The notes beneath the pieces were generated by a model. The model had not been told where the DNA came from. It worked only from the letters and a program-made list of their open reading frames with translations, and ran no database searches. Of a stretch of DNA of 64,000 nucleotides, positions 27,836-38,811 are shown one piece after another. The stretch spans positions 1,189,501 through 1,253,500 of the forward strand of contig NZ_QHCS01000001.1 of assembly GCF_003545875.1 (NCBI RefSeq), written 5' to 3'. The translations under genes were made by a program, and so were the position numbers. Position 1 is the stretch's first letter. Each line of letters opens with the position of its first letter. Source of the DNA: Leptospira stimsonii. GTDB taxonomy: Bacteria; Spirochaetota; Leptospiria; Leptospirales; Leptospiraceae.

Positions 27836-28792
27836 TTAAAGTTCGTGCTTGTAACCGAATCTATAAACCTGACCACCTACAACGATTGGGTAAGCAGGAT
27901 ATGGAGAAAGGTTAGACGCGCCACCGACCGACTGAGTTTTACCAACAGAGTATGCCGCAGACATGATCGTTTCAAGTTCGATAAAGACGTGACCTTTGTC
28001 GGTTACTCTTGCTTGAGTTCCGATCAAGAAGTTTGGTGCGATTCCGGAAGCTCTGAAACGAGTGTGCTCGCGAGTTGTCACTGGGTCCGTTCCATCACTC
28101 AACAAGTTTGCGATTGGAGTAAGTCCAGCCGCAGTAAGAAGGTCGTAACCACCTTTGATATTGTTCGTACCATTCAAAGACCATCCGCCGTTGAAGTAGT
28201 TTAAACCAGCTCCCATATAAACTGCGGCGTCTTCCGTTACGTTGATCTTGATACCAACAGTAGCAGGAATCACGATCGAACTGAATCCCCAAGTGATGTC
28301 TACGATATTATAACCAGCGATATCCGCTTTTGTAATACCACCGGAAATCTTTTGAGTATATTCTGCCGCAACTCTCCAGAAGAAATACTTTGAAAAATCA
28401 GACTCGTATCCAACCATCAAGTTACCACCGACCATGGCTCCTTTTGTAGTTGCCGCGTTGATCAGACCACCGGAAGTTCTTTCCAATGTAATCAATCTGT
28501 TTTCAGCAGGGATTGCACGTCTTGGTGCCACACCGATATAAGTTCCATTTCCAGCCGCTTTCGAAGGATCTTGAACGCAACCTGCGTCAGTTCCGACAGT
28601 ACAAGGATTGGAAGATCTTACAGGGCCGTAATAAGTCGCCGCATCCAAACCATCCTTAGTGATTGTTCCACCCAATTGCCCCAGGTCTAATTGTAATCCA
28701 AATCCTACAATACCGTATGATTTTGCACTTAAGCTTGCCGCCGAAGAAAATAGGGCGAGGACAAGCAACACCTTACTCATGTTACGAACCAT
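27836..28792 (-). CDS. ompL1: Outer-membrane porin OmpL1
   Basis: I recognise this protein as OmpL1, the leptospiral transmembrane porin and surface antigen. Signature stretches are FGLQLDLGQLGGTITKDGL, KGAMVGGNLMVGYESDF, KYFFWRVAAEYTQKISGGIT, VTEDAAVYMGAGLNYFNGGW and the terminal RFGYKHEL. A signal peptide ends near LSAKSYG. I place the start at the ATG at 28790-28792, because TAAGGAG stands just upstream on the minus strand and it gives a normal signal peptide. An ATG six codons earlier would include part of that site. It has its own terminator and a tandem paralogue downstream. Confidence 0.96.
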   Translation of the reverse strand: MVRNMSKVLLVLALFSSAASLSAKSYGIVGFGLQLDLGQLGGTITKDGLDAATYYGPVRSSNPCTVGTDAGCVQDPSKAAGNGTYIGVAPRRAIPAENRLITLERTSGGLINAATTKGAMVGGNLMVGYESDFSKYFFWRVAAEYTQKISGGITKADIAGYNIVDITWGFSSIVIPATVGIKINVTEDAAVYMGAGLNYFNGGWSLNGTNNIKGGYDLLTAAGLTPIANLLSDGTDPVTTREHTRFRASGIAPNFLIGTQARVTDKGHVFIELETIMSAAYSVGKTQSVGGASNLSPYPAYPIVVGGQVYRFGYKHEL

Positions 28793-29542
28793 TGATAACT
28801 CCTTACTCACGATTCAATTTGATTTGATGTGTTTCCGGAGGTTATGTATATTTCCTGAATCCCGGACACAGGGTGAAACTTTAGAAGTTCGCGGATTAGT
28901 GTCAAACAGGATTTCGACAAAAGACTGAAAAGTTCCCAAAATTCCGAGAACGAAGAAAAAAATTCTGATTATAATATAACAAGTGTTATGATCGAGTCTG
29001 CGAGAGAGAAGAAGGACAAAAATCGAAACGGAATTTTGAAAAAGAAAACAAAACAAACGATGTAAGATTCTTGTGTTGGAAAGAATTGAGCCCATTCGAC
29101 GGAAAGTTTTAGATAATCATGATATAAAAAGAGCAGATGGATCTAAAATTTTACGATACTTTTTGAGTTTTGTTTGGAAAGAGCTCCGACTAGAACGGAC
29201 ATTCCAGTCAATAACTGTTTCTTAGGGAAGATCCTGATTCACTTTGTCTAAAATCTTGGAAGTTCAGAATCACGATTCTCCCATTCCGGATCTGAAGAAT
29301 CATCTTTTTTCTTTGCGGAAAATGGACACGTTAGGCGAAATTTAGATTGTACACTTTTTAGCCAAAGCGGTTCAGAGACAAGAAGAGATCCAAAATTCTC
29401 CTCTCCCGAATCGGAAAGTGGAAGGGTTCGATCGGAAACCTTTTCGAATGCGAAATCGGAATTCCCGCGAAACAAAAACGGGCAAGACAAAACGTTTTTT
29501 ATTCTTGTCATCGTGTCCTTCTCTGCGAGAATATTCTGGAAA
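28793..29542. other. Long gene-free region between divergent ompL1 and thiC
   Basis: About 750 bases separate the ompL1 start from the thiC riboswitch. It must hold both promoters, but I cannot place either with confidence. Open frames on the minus strand near 29248-29560 lack family features and I do not accept them as genes. Confidence 0.5.
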
Positions 29543-29621
29543 CCGTTGGGGGTGGGGCAAATGTTTGCCTCTGAGAGAGTCCCCGGAACCTGATCAGGAT
29601 AAGGCCTGCGTAGGAAAACGG
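29543..29621 (+). promoter_or_regulatory. TPP riboswitch (THI element) upstream of thiC
   Basis: The conserved core bases are all present in order: GGGGTGGGGC, CTCTGAGA at about 29569-29576, ACCTGATCAGGATAAGGCC at about 29588-29606 and GCGTAGGAAA. P1 pairs CCGTT (29543-29547) with AACGG (29617-29621). This is the thiamine pyrophosphate aptamer, which lowers thiC expression when TPP is plentiful. It lies 138 bases before the thiC start on the same strand. Confidence 0.95.
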
Positions 29622-29635
29622 ATCATACAAAAGAT

Positions 29636-31327
<1,692 letters not shown>

Positions 31328-31854
31328 TCGACTTCGCTTAACAATCCGACCGAGCCATTCTAACCGGTCGGATCGCAGAATTCTCTCAAGGCGTTTTTAG
31401 TCGCCTTTTTGCGAAATCAGCCTGCAAACGGAGAGTATGCGGAGTTTCCAATCGAACCGTCTCTTCCGGGTTACAAAGTTTCGCTTGAACTTTACGGATT
31501 CGGTGACGCCTCGTAGAAAAGAATGTGCTGAGTTTTCGTTCTCTTGCTTATGAGTTGTGAAACTCTGAGCTTCTTTCCTTTGTGCAAGGGAATGAGGGAA
31601 CTCCTGTGTTTTCCCCTCGCTGACTTGCAATGAAGGAATCCTAGGAAAAAGGTGAGAGATTGACCAAAAAATCGCAAAGGAAAATTCGGAACTCCCCTCA
31701 TTGATCCATTCTTTCTGATTCCTTTGAAAGAATATTTCGCGAATCGAAAATGGAGGAGTTCCAACACCCTTAAAGATTCCGAAAAGATCTTCGTTAAAAG
31801 GAACGGAAGAGTTAAGCGAAAAAAAAGTACGATCGGGGATTGATTCAATTGCGA
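31328..31854. other. Intergenic region after thiC with scattered GGAACTCC words
   Basis: Besides the thiC terminator it holds GGAACTCC words near 31610, 31689 and, inverted, 31752. A 9-bp stem, ATCCGACCG/CGGTCGGAT, lies at 31344-31373. Minus-strand frames that run across it into the next gene have no family features. Confidence 0.5.
31386..31411 (+). terminator. Probable Rho-independent terminator of thiC
   Basis: AAGGCG (31388-31393) pairs with CGCCTT (31402-31407) and a T-run follows. A longer stem at 31344-31373 lies just upstream but has no T-run. Confidence 0.7.
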
Positions 31855-32814
31855 CTAACGTTTTTCGATCGCGACTCTTAAAATCTGCTCTCCGAGATCG
31901 ATCGTCCCGTCTGACGTTCGAATCGTGGAACGAATGACGTCTCCTTCCTTGAGATATTGAGTTCGTTTGCTTTGTCCATTGACAAAGAGTTCCCACTTCT
32001 TCTTTTCCGAAAGAAATCCTCCGAGAGCTTGTATGAGTTTCCCGGGAGCTCGAAGCGCACAACCCGAAGGTGTTCCGGTCAGAAGAATATCTCCGGGAGA
32101 AATATTACAAAATCTTGATAGTTCTACGATGGTTTCCAAGGGTTTAAAAACGAGATTGGAAGCTCTATCTTTTTGCCGAACTTCTCCGTTTACGGTCAGA
32201 TTCAATTCTAAGGATTCGTAGCGCGCAAAGTCTCCTTTTTCTAAAACCGAAAGATAAGGGCCTACTGGACAAAATGTTCGATAAGATTTTCCCTTATACC
32301 ATTGCAACTGCGGAAGTTGAACGTCTCTTGCGGAAACGTCGTTGGCCATAAAAAAAGCCGCAACGTATTCTTCTAAATTTTTGGAAGTTGGATCCAAAGG
32401 GGAATCAAATCCTTTTCCGAAAACGAGCCCGAGTTCGATCTCGTAATCTAAAAGTTTTACCTGAGACGGACGAACGATTTCACCGAACGGAGCGAAAAGG
32501 GATGCGTCCGACTTAGTAAAGAAAAGATTGTAATTCTTATCCTCGGGATCGAGACCCGATTCGATCAAGTGTTGTCGATAGTTCGCACCTTGACAGATGA
32601 TTTGGCACGGCGCGGTGATCGGAGAAAGGATCGAAACTTCCGAGACGTCGATCCATTTTTTACCGGTAACCTTTTTCTTCTTTTGAACGAATTCTAAAAG
32701 TTCCGCCGTGGAAAGGTCCCCGCATTCCAAAGATTGAATTCTCTCGTTTGCAACGAGTCCCCATTTGATCCGATTCTTTTTGCTAAACCGAACATAATTT
32801 TTTGCCATGGACAT
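31855..32814 (-). CDS. Fumarylacetoacetate hydrolase-family enzyme
   Basis: The 319-residue protein has the FAH-family C-terminal fold. Signatures are [15 protein letters not shown], where the glutamates bind the metal, [17 protein letters not shown] and ILLTGTPSG. Members cleave or decarboxylate C-C bonds in 2-oxo or 1,3-diketo acids such as fumarylpyruvate or acylpyruvates. The exact substrate cannot be told. Two nearby ATGs (32814 and 32808) are possible; the second has AGGAA at a better distance. Confidence 0.88.
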   Translation of the reverse strand: MSMAKNYVRFSKKNRIKWGLVANERIQSLECGDLSTAELLEFVQKKKKVTGKKWIDVSEVSILSPITAPCQIICQGANYRQHLIESGLDPEDKNYNLFFTKSDASLFAPFGEIVRPSQVKLLDYEIELGLVFGKGFDSPLDPTSKNLEEYVAAFFMANDVSARDVQLPQLQWYKGKSYRTFCPVGPYLSVLEKGDFARYESLELNLTVNGEVRQKDRASNLVFKPLETIVELSRFCNISPGDILLTGTPSGCALRAPGKLIQALGGFLSEKKKWELFVNGQSKRTQYLKEGDVIRSTIRTSDGTIDLGEQILRVAIEKR

Positions 32815-32899
32815 TTCCTATTAGAATATTATAAATATTGAATTCAACTAATCGAATTCTCTCGAAACCGCGTAGGAATTTCCGTAGAAAATCATTCTT

Positions 32900-33808
32900 T
32901 CATTTTTGAAGGAAATCGACCTGAGACCGAATCGCTTTTCTCGCTTCCTTTAAAACGTTGAGCATCATGAAGACGTGAAACGCTTCCGGGTATTCTTCGT
33001 ACTGAATTTGAACTCCGTTTTGTTTGCAATTCTCGTAAAACTTGCGATTATCCGCCAAAAATATTTCAGCCGTTCCGATCTGAAGAAGAATCGGAGGAAG
33101 CCCTTTTGTGTTTCCGTAAATCGGAGAAAGAAGAGGGTTTTTCAGATCCTGATCGGGTGCGTATTCCTTTGCGGATTGGATCAGGAAATCTTTCGCCAGC
33201 ATCGGATCGTCTTTCGCGGTCAAAAGAGAATCCGGATTCTCCATACTCAAATCCAACCAAGGGGACATGAGGATCAACCCGTTTGGAAGAGTTTTGTGCA
33301 AATCTCTCAATTGATAAGCGACAGCGACCGCCAAACCTCCGCCGGCGCTATCACCTAACAAAAACCAACGACCGGAAAGCAAATTTTGATTCTGAAGAAT
33401 TTCGATGAGACGAACCGTTCCGTCCAATCCTTTTGGAAATGGAAACTTGGGAGGCATTCCATAATCGACTACGATGGCGGCCATCGAAGTTTTTTGTATT
33501 ATGTTGGAAACGTATTTCCACTGAGTGGCAAAGGGTCCCTTGATATACGCTCCGCCGTGGAGATAGATCAAAACTCCGTTAGACGAATTCTTTTTATCCA
33601 ACCAAAATCCGTTGGCTCCGTCGACGCCGATCGATTCTACGGAGTGACGTTCTCTTACTTCCTTCGTTGGAAGCGGAGAATCTTTTCGAATCAGATTCAT
33701 TACGTTCGTATGTTTGAGAACGAGCTTTATAACCGGCATCGGATTCCAAATCAGATATCCGATAGCTAAAAGAAGAATCAAAACGGAAAAACTTACGATT
33801 CGTTTCAT
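32900..33808 (-). CDS. Membrane-anchored alpha/beta-hydrolase of the hormone-sensitive-lipase type
   Basis: An N-terminal hydrophobic helix (residues about 4-20) anchors the protein or acts as a signal. YLHGGAYIKGP is the oxyanion HGG motif of the HSL/Abhydrolase_3 family, and LLGDSAGGGLAVAV holds the nucleophilic serine. A late histidine in AFHVFMML probably completes the triad. These are carboxyl-esterases on short or medium acyl esters. The start has CGAGGAAAT directly upstream. The neighbouring SDR gene lies 20 bases upstream in the same direction, so the two probably form an operon. Confidence 0.88.
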   Translation of the reverse strand: MKRIVSFSVLILLLAIGYLIWNPMPVIKLVLKHTNVMNLIRKDSPLPTKEVRERHSVESIGVDGANGFWLDKKNSSNGVLIYLHGGAYIKGPFATQWKYVSNIIQKTSMAAIVVDYGMPPKFPFPKGLDGTVRLIEILQNQNLLSGRWFLLGDSAGGGLAVAVAYQLRDLHKTLPNGLILMSPWLDLSMENPDSLLTAKDDPMLAKDFLIQSAKEYAPDQDLKNPLLSPIYGNTKGLPPILLQIGTAEIFLADNRKFYENCKQNGVQIQYEEYPEAFHVFMMLNVLKEARKAIRSQVDFLQK

Positions 33809-33829
33809 ATTTCCTCGTGAAGACTCGTC

Positions 33830-34636
33830 TTAGGTGACTTTTGCGTTTGCGATCGACTTTGCAAAAAATCCAGGAAAAAACTTGTGCAAGAACGTCGCGA
33901 AACTTTCACGAAAGCCTGCGATGATTATCTCGTTTTTCCCATCTGCGATTGCATCCAAAATTTTTCTCGCACATTCATCCGCAGAGATTCCCTGTTCTAT
34001 GATGGAATCCATTTTTCCTTGTTTGGTTCCGTCGCCTTTGAGCGCGTTGTTTGAAATCTGAGTTTTGATAAATCCGGGATAAACCAGAGTGACCTTCACT
34101 CCTTCCTTTCCGTTTTCGGCACGAAGGGCTTCGTAAAAGCCGGTAAGAGCCGCCTTACTCGCGCTATATCCGCTTCGAAGCGGAACTCCGAAAAGCCCGG
34201 CAACGCTCGAGATGGAAGAAATTACACCCGATTTTTGTTTCCTCATAATCGGAAGAACCGCGAGCGAAAGCGCGATGTTTCCGAAATAATTTACGTCCAT
34301 GAGCTTTTCATACGTGTCGATCGTGGTTTCATAGGTATAAGAACGTTGGCTGATCCCGCCGTTGTTGATCAGAACGTCGATTCTTCCAAACTGATCGATC
34401 ACCGTTTTCGGAACATTCTTTAGTTTTTTATAATCTTCTAAATCTAACGGAAGAACGAGGCTGTTTGCCTTGGTCAGTCCGCATTCCTTTTTGACTCTTT
34501 CCAGTTCTTTGGGTCTTCTTGCGGAGAGGACGATTTTTGCTCCACGTTTCGCCGCTTCCTTGGCGAGTTCTTCTCCGATACCGGAAGAAGCGCCCGTGAT
34601 CCATACTACTTTGTCTTTGTAAAAAGTTTCGCTCAT
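33830..34636 (-). CDS. Short-chain dehydrogenase/reductase (SDR)
   Basis: The 268-residue protein shows all classical SDR features: the NAD(P)-binding TGASSGIGEELA, then INNGGIS (the NNAG-like motif), and the serine of the active site in SSISSVAGLFG. The YSASK tetrad lies about 13 residues further on. A basic residue in SARRPKEL after beta-2 suggests NADP preference. I place the start at the ATG at 34634-34636, preceded by AAGGGGAC. The open frame continues upstream without SDR content. It may act with the esterase immediately downstream. Confidence 0.93.
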   Translation of the reverse strand: MSETFYKDKVVWITGASSGIGEELAKEAAKRGAKIVLSARRPKELERVKKECGLTKANSLVLPLDLEDYKKLKNVPKTVIDQFGRIDVLINNGGISQRSYTYETTIDTYEKLMDVNYFGNIALSLAVLPIMRKQKSGVISSISSVAGLFGVPLRSGYSASKAALTGFYEALRAENGKEGVKVTLVYPGFIKTQISNNALKGDGTKQGKMDSIIEQGISADECARKILDAIADGKNEIIIAGFRESFATFLHKFFPGFFAKSIANAKVT

Positions 34637-34826
34637 TGAAGTCCCCTTTGATTTAGTATTAAGATTCGATACGTATCTTCGTATTAAAATTTCTTTATAA
34701 AAAGCGATTTTTCTAAGGAAAGGGAATCGATTCAAGGATTCTTCGGATTCGGTACCGAATTTTAGAATGAAAATACGAGGATCCGGTTTTAAAAAAGGAA
34801 TCCCGTTTGAAAGAGCGTCGAATTCT

Positions 34827-35252
34827 TCAATCGGTCTTATCGAGAGTGTGGATCTCGATATCCAATGCTCGCACCGAAAGATGAATTTCCACCAAACAGA
34901 TGCAAAGCGAAGCCACGAGAAACAACAAGGCCAATCCGAAAAGAAACCAAGCGGTCTGTTGAAGATCAAAGGCCAAGACGGTGAGGCAAGAAGTGCACGA
35001 AAGAAGACTCAGGATTCCCATACTCTGCGTATATCGGATCAAAGAAAGACGAAAGCGGAGATTTTGAATTTGAGAAAGAGTATCGGGGTCTCTTTTCTCT
35101 TGGAACTTGGCGATCAATTGTCTTGCCAGATTTGCCAATCCCAAGAAGCGATTCGTATAAGCGAGCATCAGAAGTGAAATTGCGGGAAACAGAAGACCGG
35201 GAGTATTGAATGAAAGAGGACTCATCGTTTTTATAGAAGAAGAATGGAACAT
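34827..35252 (-). CDS. DUF2721-family membrane protein
   Basis: The 141-residue protein has an N-terminal helix with FPAISLLMLAYTNRFLGLANLAR, a charged middle segment and two further hydrophobic helices (about 77-97 and 100-122). This matches my memory of DUF2721 proteins, inner-membrane proteins of unknown role. It is transcribed away from the desaturase-like gene at 35357, with about 100 bases between them. Confidence 0.72.
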   Translation of the reverse strand: MFHSSSIKTMSPLSFNTPGLLFPAISLLMLAYTNRFLGLANLARQLIAKFQEKRDPDTLSQIQNLRFRLSLIRYTQSMGILSLLSCTSCLTVLAFDLQQTAWFLFGLALLFLVASLCICLVEIHLSVRALDIEIHTLDKTD

Positions 35253-35356
35253 CGTCTCGTGCTGTAAAGTTTCATTTTTTTTCGAACTCGTATTTTCGTG
35301 ATTAAAAAAATCTCGCCCGAATTGACAACGATGATAAGAATATTCCTAGGAATGAT

Positions 35357-36085
35357 ATGAATACAGAATTGAATCAGATTTCAAAACCGGATCTTAGCGC
35401 GCATAGAATTTTCGAAATTCTCGGGCTTCTCTCCTTTGTCCTTCTTTCCATCTCCCTCGGATATCAGCTGATCCATTTGTTTTCTTCGAAGATCACGGAA
35501 CATTCTTGGTTGTTCTGGGTTCTTCCTTTGGTGCTTTTGATTTCATGGATCGGAGCCGATTTTATTTCCGGTTTGGTTCATTTTTTAGGTGATAGCATCG
35601 GTTCCGAGAAAACACCGATCTTAGGTCCCGGATTTATATTTCCTTTTCGAGATCATCACGTAGATCCGAAAGGAATTACGAGACACGATTTTGTAGAAAC
35701 AAACGGAAACAATTGTCTCGTGTCTCTTCCGATCTTGATTTATTACGTTTTCTTTTGGGAGTCTTCCGGAATTGTAAGTTCTCTGATCGCTTTGTTTTGG
35801 TTTTTTCTCCTCTGGGGAATTTTTGCGACCAACCAGATTCACAAATGGGCGCACCAGGATTCTCCAGCAGGGATCGTAAGAATATTACAAAAATATAAAA
35901 TGATATTAGGTCCGGAGCATCACAAAATCCACCACACCGTTCCATATGATACGTATTTCTGCATAACGACCGGCTGGCTCAATCCGATTCTAAGATATAT
36001 TCATTTTTACGAAATTCTAAGATGGATTTTGAGAATTCCTCCGGCGGAAACGGTTAGAATGGAAGAATCCACTTCCGGACGATGA
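35357..36085 (+). CDS. TMEM189/CarF-family plasmanylethanolamine desaturase homologue
   Basis: The 242-residue membrane protein has the histidine-rich signature of the Kua/TMEM189/CarF family. It reads [29 protein letters not shown] followed by ETNGNN, then NQIHKWAH and [10 protein letters not shown]. In animals and Myxococcus these di-iron proteins put the vinyl-ether double bond into plasmalogens. Four hydrophobic helices flank the histidine clusters, as expected. All the clustered histidines that I know from the family are visible. Its last 32 bases overlap the convergent UbiA-like gene. Whether Leptospira makes the ether-lipid substrate is not known to me. Confidence 0.85.
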   Translation: MNTELNQISKPDLSAHRIFEILGLLSFVLLSISLGYQLIHLFSSKITEHSWLFWVLPLVLLISWIGADFISGLVHFLGDSIGSEKTPILGPGFIFPFRDHHVDPKGITRHDFVETNGNNCLVSLPILIYYVFFWESSGIVSSLIALFWFFLLWGIFATNQIHKWAHQDSPAGIVRILQKYKMILGPEHHKIHHTVPYDTYFCITTGWLNPILRYIHFYEILRWILRIPPAETVRMEESTSGR

Positions 36086-36941
36086 CGGGAAGGATCGAGA
36101 GAATGAAAAAGCCCTCCCCTAGAATTCTATAGAATTGATTTTTTTGAAAAGAATCCTCTCGATAAACGATCCAGGCGGGAATCAGATATCCAAAAGTGTA
36201 ATATAAGAATTCTGGAATGAACTTCGGTTGTTTTTCGATCCAAAAAAAGTTCAAAGCTAAACCTAAGAATGCGAGAAAAAATACGGACGTTTTCAGCGCC
36301 CTAGGGGAAATTTGTCTAAGGATGGACACGACGTTTTCTTTTTGATCGAGTTCTCGTTCCATATAGGAATTCATAAAGGAATTGGAAAGAGCCGCGAGAA
36401 GAAATAAAAGACAAGGAAATCCGATCTCGGTTTTCGTTTTTGAAGTCAGAAGAATGGGGCCGAACCAAACTCCCGCAGTATAAAGAATCGATACGGAACA
36501 TTCCTTCCAAAAAAAGTCCAGTTGAAGATAGGAAAAGAGAACGTGAAAGGCGACGAAAATTCCAAGAATCAATCCGGCGGCGACGATCCATTCCCGTAAA
36601 AATAAGATCGAAAAGATAAAACAAAGAATCGATAAAATTCCGGTCAAAACACTTAAGAATATCAAATTATCGTAATGAAATTTGTGTCGTGCATTGACGT
36701 TATTTTCGCCGAGTTTCCAGCCGTCAACGAGGTGATCTACGGTATAAATGATCCAAACCGCCGTTGGAAGGAGAAACCAGAACGACACCCGCATCTTCGT
36801 TTCTAAGATCGTGGATGCAAAGAGGGCGCAAGCCGTCGCTCCCAAAACGATATCGACGCTCAAAACGTTCCAGTAGAAGAACGTCCTTTTGAAAATCCTA
36901 TGAAACAGATCCATTCCTTGTATTAAAGATAGGGATTTCAC
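36054..36941 (-). CDS. UbiA-like polytopic membrane protein
   Basis: The 295-residue protein has about eight transmembrane helices. Two acidic motifs are placed like the pyrophosphate-binding motifs of UbiA prenyltransferases: [10 protein letters not shown] after helix 2 and [11 protein letters not shown] after helix 6. UbiA enzymes attach isoprenoid chains to aromatic or lipid acceptors in the membrane. The motifs are shorter than canonical DxxxD, so this is a superfamily-level call. Its 3' end overlaps the convergent desaturase-like gene by 32 bases. A second possible ATG lies at 36914. Confidence 0.62.
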   Translation of the reverse strand: MKSLSLIQGMDLFHRIFKRTFFYWNVLSVDIVLGATACALFASTILETKMRVSFWFLLPTAVWIIYTVDHLVDGWKLGENNVNARHKFHYDNLIFLSVLTGILSILCFIFSILFLREWIVAAGLILGIFVAFHVLFSYLQLDFFWKECSVSILYTAGVWFGPILLTSKTKTEIGFPCLLFLLAALSNSFMNSYMERELDQKENVVSILRQISPRALKTSVFFLAFLGLALNFFWIEKQPKFIPEFLYYTFGYLIPAWIVYREDSFQKNQFYRILGEGFFILSILPVIVRKWILPF

Positions 36942-37072
36942 CGCAATTTTACTCTGATAATTACTCGATTCGTTTCAAGAAGAATTCGGAACGAGTTCCT
37001 TTCGTTATCCGAACGATCCCGTGAAAATTCAAAGGAAGGAACGGCGCACGAGAAGGAGAAAAGAACGCTTGA

Positions 37073-38119
37073 TTAGGTTCCTTTTTTTAGTTGGAACCGG
37101 AGTTCGATTCCTTCTTTTTGAAATCGCGAATGGATTCGTTTGATATATTCGTGCCTGATGGCAAACTGATCCGTAAATTCCAAAGAAGGAAGGGTGACTC
37201 GAAAATCAACCGAGTTCTCACCAAATCGTTGATAGCTGAAGGAAACCTCTTTTTCTTCTCCGGTTTTGTAGAATTGTTTTAAAACGTCCTTAGCGATTTC
37301 GATCGAGATCGATTCTACCTTTTCCAAATCGCTCTGAAACGAAACGCCCGATTCGATCGTAATCGATAATTCCTTGTTGGGAAGGTCGAAGTTCGTAAAC
37401 ACGGAAGAAGCCATCACCGAATTGGGAACCACGATCGTGCTGTTGTTAAATCTTCGAATCGTAGTGGATCGCCAAGTGATATCCTGCACGTAACCTTCCA
37501 AACCGTCCCCTTGTAATCGAACGTAATCACCCTTCTTGAGTTGTTTTCCCATGAGTATGCTCAAACCGGAAAATAGATTAGATAAGGTCGGTTGTAAACC
37601 TAACGCGACCGCGAGACCTCCGACTCCGAGCGCTCCTAAAATCGGCGCGACCGAAATTCCGAGCGATTGAAGAATCAGTAGAACTCCAATGGCGAATAAC
37701 GTGATTCGGATCACGTTGCTGATGATGGAAGCGGAGGAAAGAAGTCCTTCGGTCATTTCCGAATAGGTCTCGAACACGGCAGAGAATAAACGAACCAAGG
37801 AAAAGGTGAGTAGAATGATTGAGATAATCTTAAATGATAAAAAGACGAATTCTTCCGTGCTCGAAGACAGTTTTAGAAGGCGTAGAAAAAGATAAGACGC
37901 GAGTAGAAAAAAGAGAAGCCTTATGATTCTTCGTCCTGCCTTATAAAGCGGATGTGAATTCTGGATTCTATTCTGAAAGAGAATCCCCGAAAGCCTCGGA
38001 ATAATTCTATCTCCGAATAGGTAACCTAAAAATAAGACGAAGATAAAAACGCCCGACGAAGTTCCTAATTCCAAAAAGAATTCTTTTGAAAACCAGGTTT
38101 GTATGACATTCCAATCCAT
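37073..38119 (-). CDS. MscS-family mechanosensitive channel
   Basis: The 348-residue protein has about four N-terminal membrane helices. The glycine/alanine-rich pore helix follows ([20 protein letters not shown]), then the beta domain with [15 protein letters not shown] and [20 protein letters not shown], and a C-terminal alpha/beta domain. This is the small-conductance mechanosensitive channel fold, which opens on membrane tension to release solutes in hypo-osmotic shock. It stands alone with its own upstream region. Confidence 0.93.
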   Translation of the reverse strand: MDWNVIQTWFSKEFFLELGTSSGVFIFVLFLGYLFGDRIIPRLSGILFQNRIQNSHPLYKAGRRIIRLLFFLLASYLFLRLLKLSSSTEEFVFLSFKIISIILLTFSLVRLFSAVFETYSEMTEGLLSSASIISNVIRITLFAIGVLLILQSLGISVAPILGALGVGGLAVALGLQPTLSNLFSGLSILMGKQLKKGDYVRLQGDGLEGYVQDITWRSTTIRRFNNSTIVVPNSVMASSVFTNFDLPNKELSITIESGVSFQSDLEKVESISIEIAKDVLKQFYKTGEEKEVSFSYQRFGENSVDFRVTLPSLEFTDQFAIRHEYIKRIHSRFQKEGIELRFQLKKGT

Positions 38120-38224
38120 AGGATCAGTTTTTAGGGAAATCCACCGTATGCAAGACCAAATCCGTTTATTGGAGTTCGGTGTAACATTTTAAATCGAATT
38201 CCGAATTTTCAAGACGAGGCTAAG

Positions 38225-38659
38225 ATGAAAAAAATTCTATCGATTCTAATCGTCCTTTTCGGTTTTTCACTGGGAGGGTCTCCGATCAACAAGACGTTTT
38301 GGAAAGATTTGGCGATCAACGGTTACGATCCTGTGGCTTACTTTACATTAGGAAAACCGATTGAAGGCCGGAAAGAATTCCAATATCGTTGGATGGATGC
38401 CGATTGGAGATTCTCCTCCGCTGAGAATTTAAAAATCTTCAAAGAACATCCGGATCAATATGCGCCGCAATTCGGGGGTTACTGCGCTTATGGAGTCGCA
38501 TTCGGTGAGAAGGTCTCGATCGATCCGAAACAATGGAAGATTGTAGATGGAAAACTTTATCTCAACTACGATCACGACGTACAGATATTATGGGAAAAGG
38601 ATATTCCGGGTTGGATCCAAAAAGCGAGGAAGGAATGGGAGTCGGTTCGAAAAAAATAA
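38225..38659 (+). CDS. Exported YHS-domain protein
   Basis: The 144-residue protein starts with a signal peptide (ILSILIVLFGFSLGGSP). A YHS-like domain follows: INGYDPVAYFTLGKP, YRWMDADWRFSSAENL and APQFGGYCAYGVAFG. YHS domains are small metal-associated modules, here probably periplasmic. The single cysteine in GGYCAYG is typical of this exported subgroup. The partner and metal are unknown. Confidence 0.87.
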   Translation: MKKILSILIVLFGFSLGGSPINKTFWKDLAINGYDPVAYFTLGKPIEGRKEFQYRWMDADWRFSSAENLKIFKEHPDQYAPQFGGYCAYGVAFGEKVSIDPKQWKIVDGKLYLNYDHDVQILWEKDIPGWIQKARKEWESVRKK

Positions 38660-38811
38660 TAGTAACCCACTTCGAACTTTGACTTTGGCGTGTCGATTTT
38701 CGGTCAAAAAGAGATTCGGTAACTATGTCTTCTCCGCGAAATCGAGATTTTAGGATGACAGGATAAAAAACATCTCCAATCTACTCCAGAATTAAGGAGA
38801 ACAGGGAAGGG

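Noticed and set aside
29248..29560. Small minus-strand genes between ompL1 and thiC
   Set aside because: The frames overlap the riboswitch region or have low-complexity translations, without ribosome-binding sites or family features.
31397..32062. 221-residue minus-strand frame running from the FAH-family gene into the intergenic region
   Set aside because: It overlaps a convincing FAH-family gene in another frame and has no start signal or domain.
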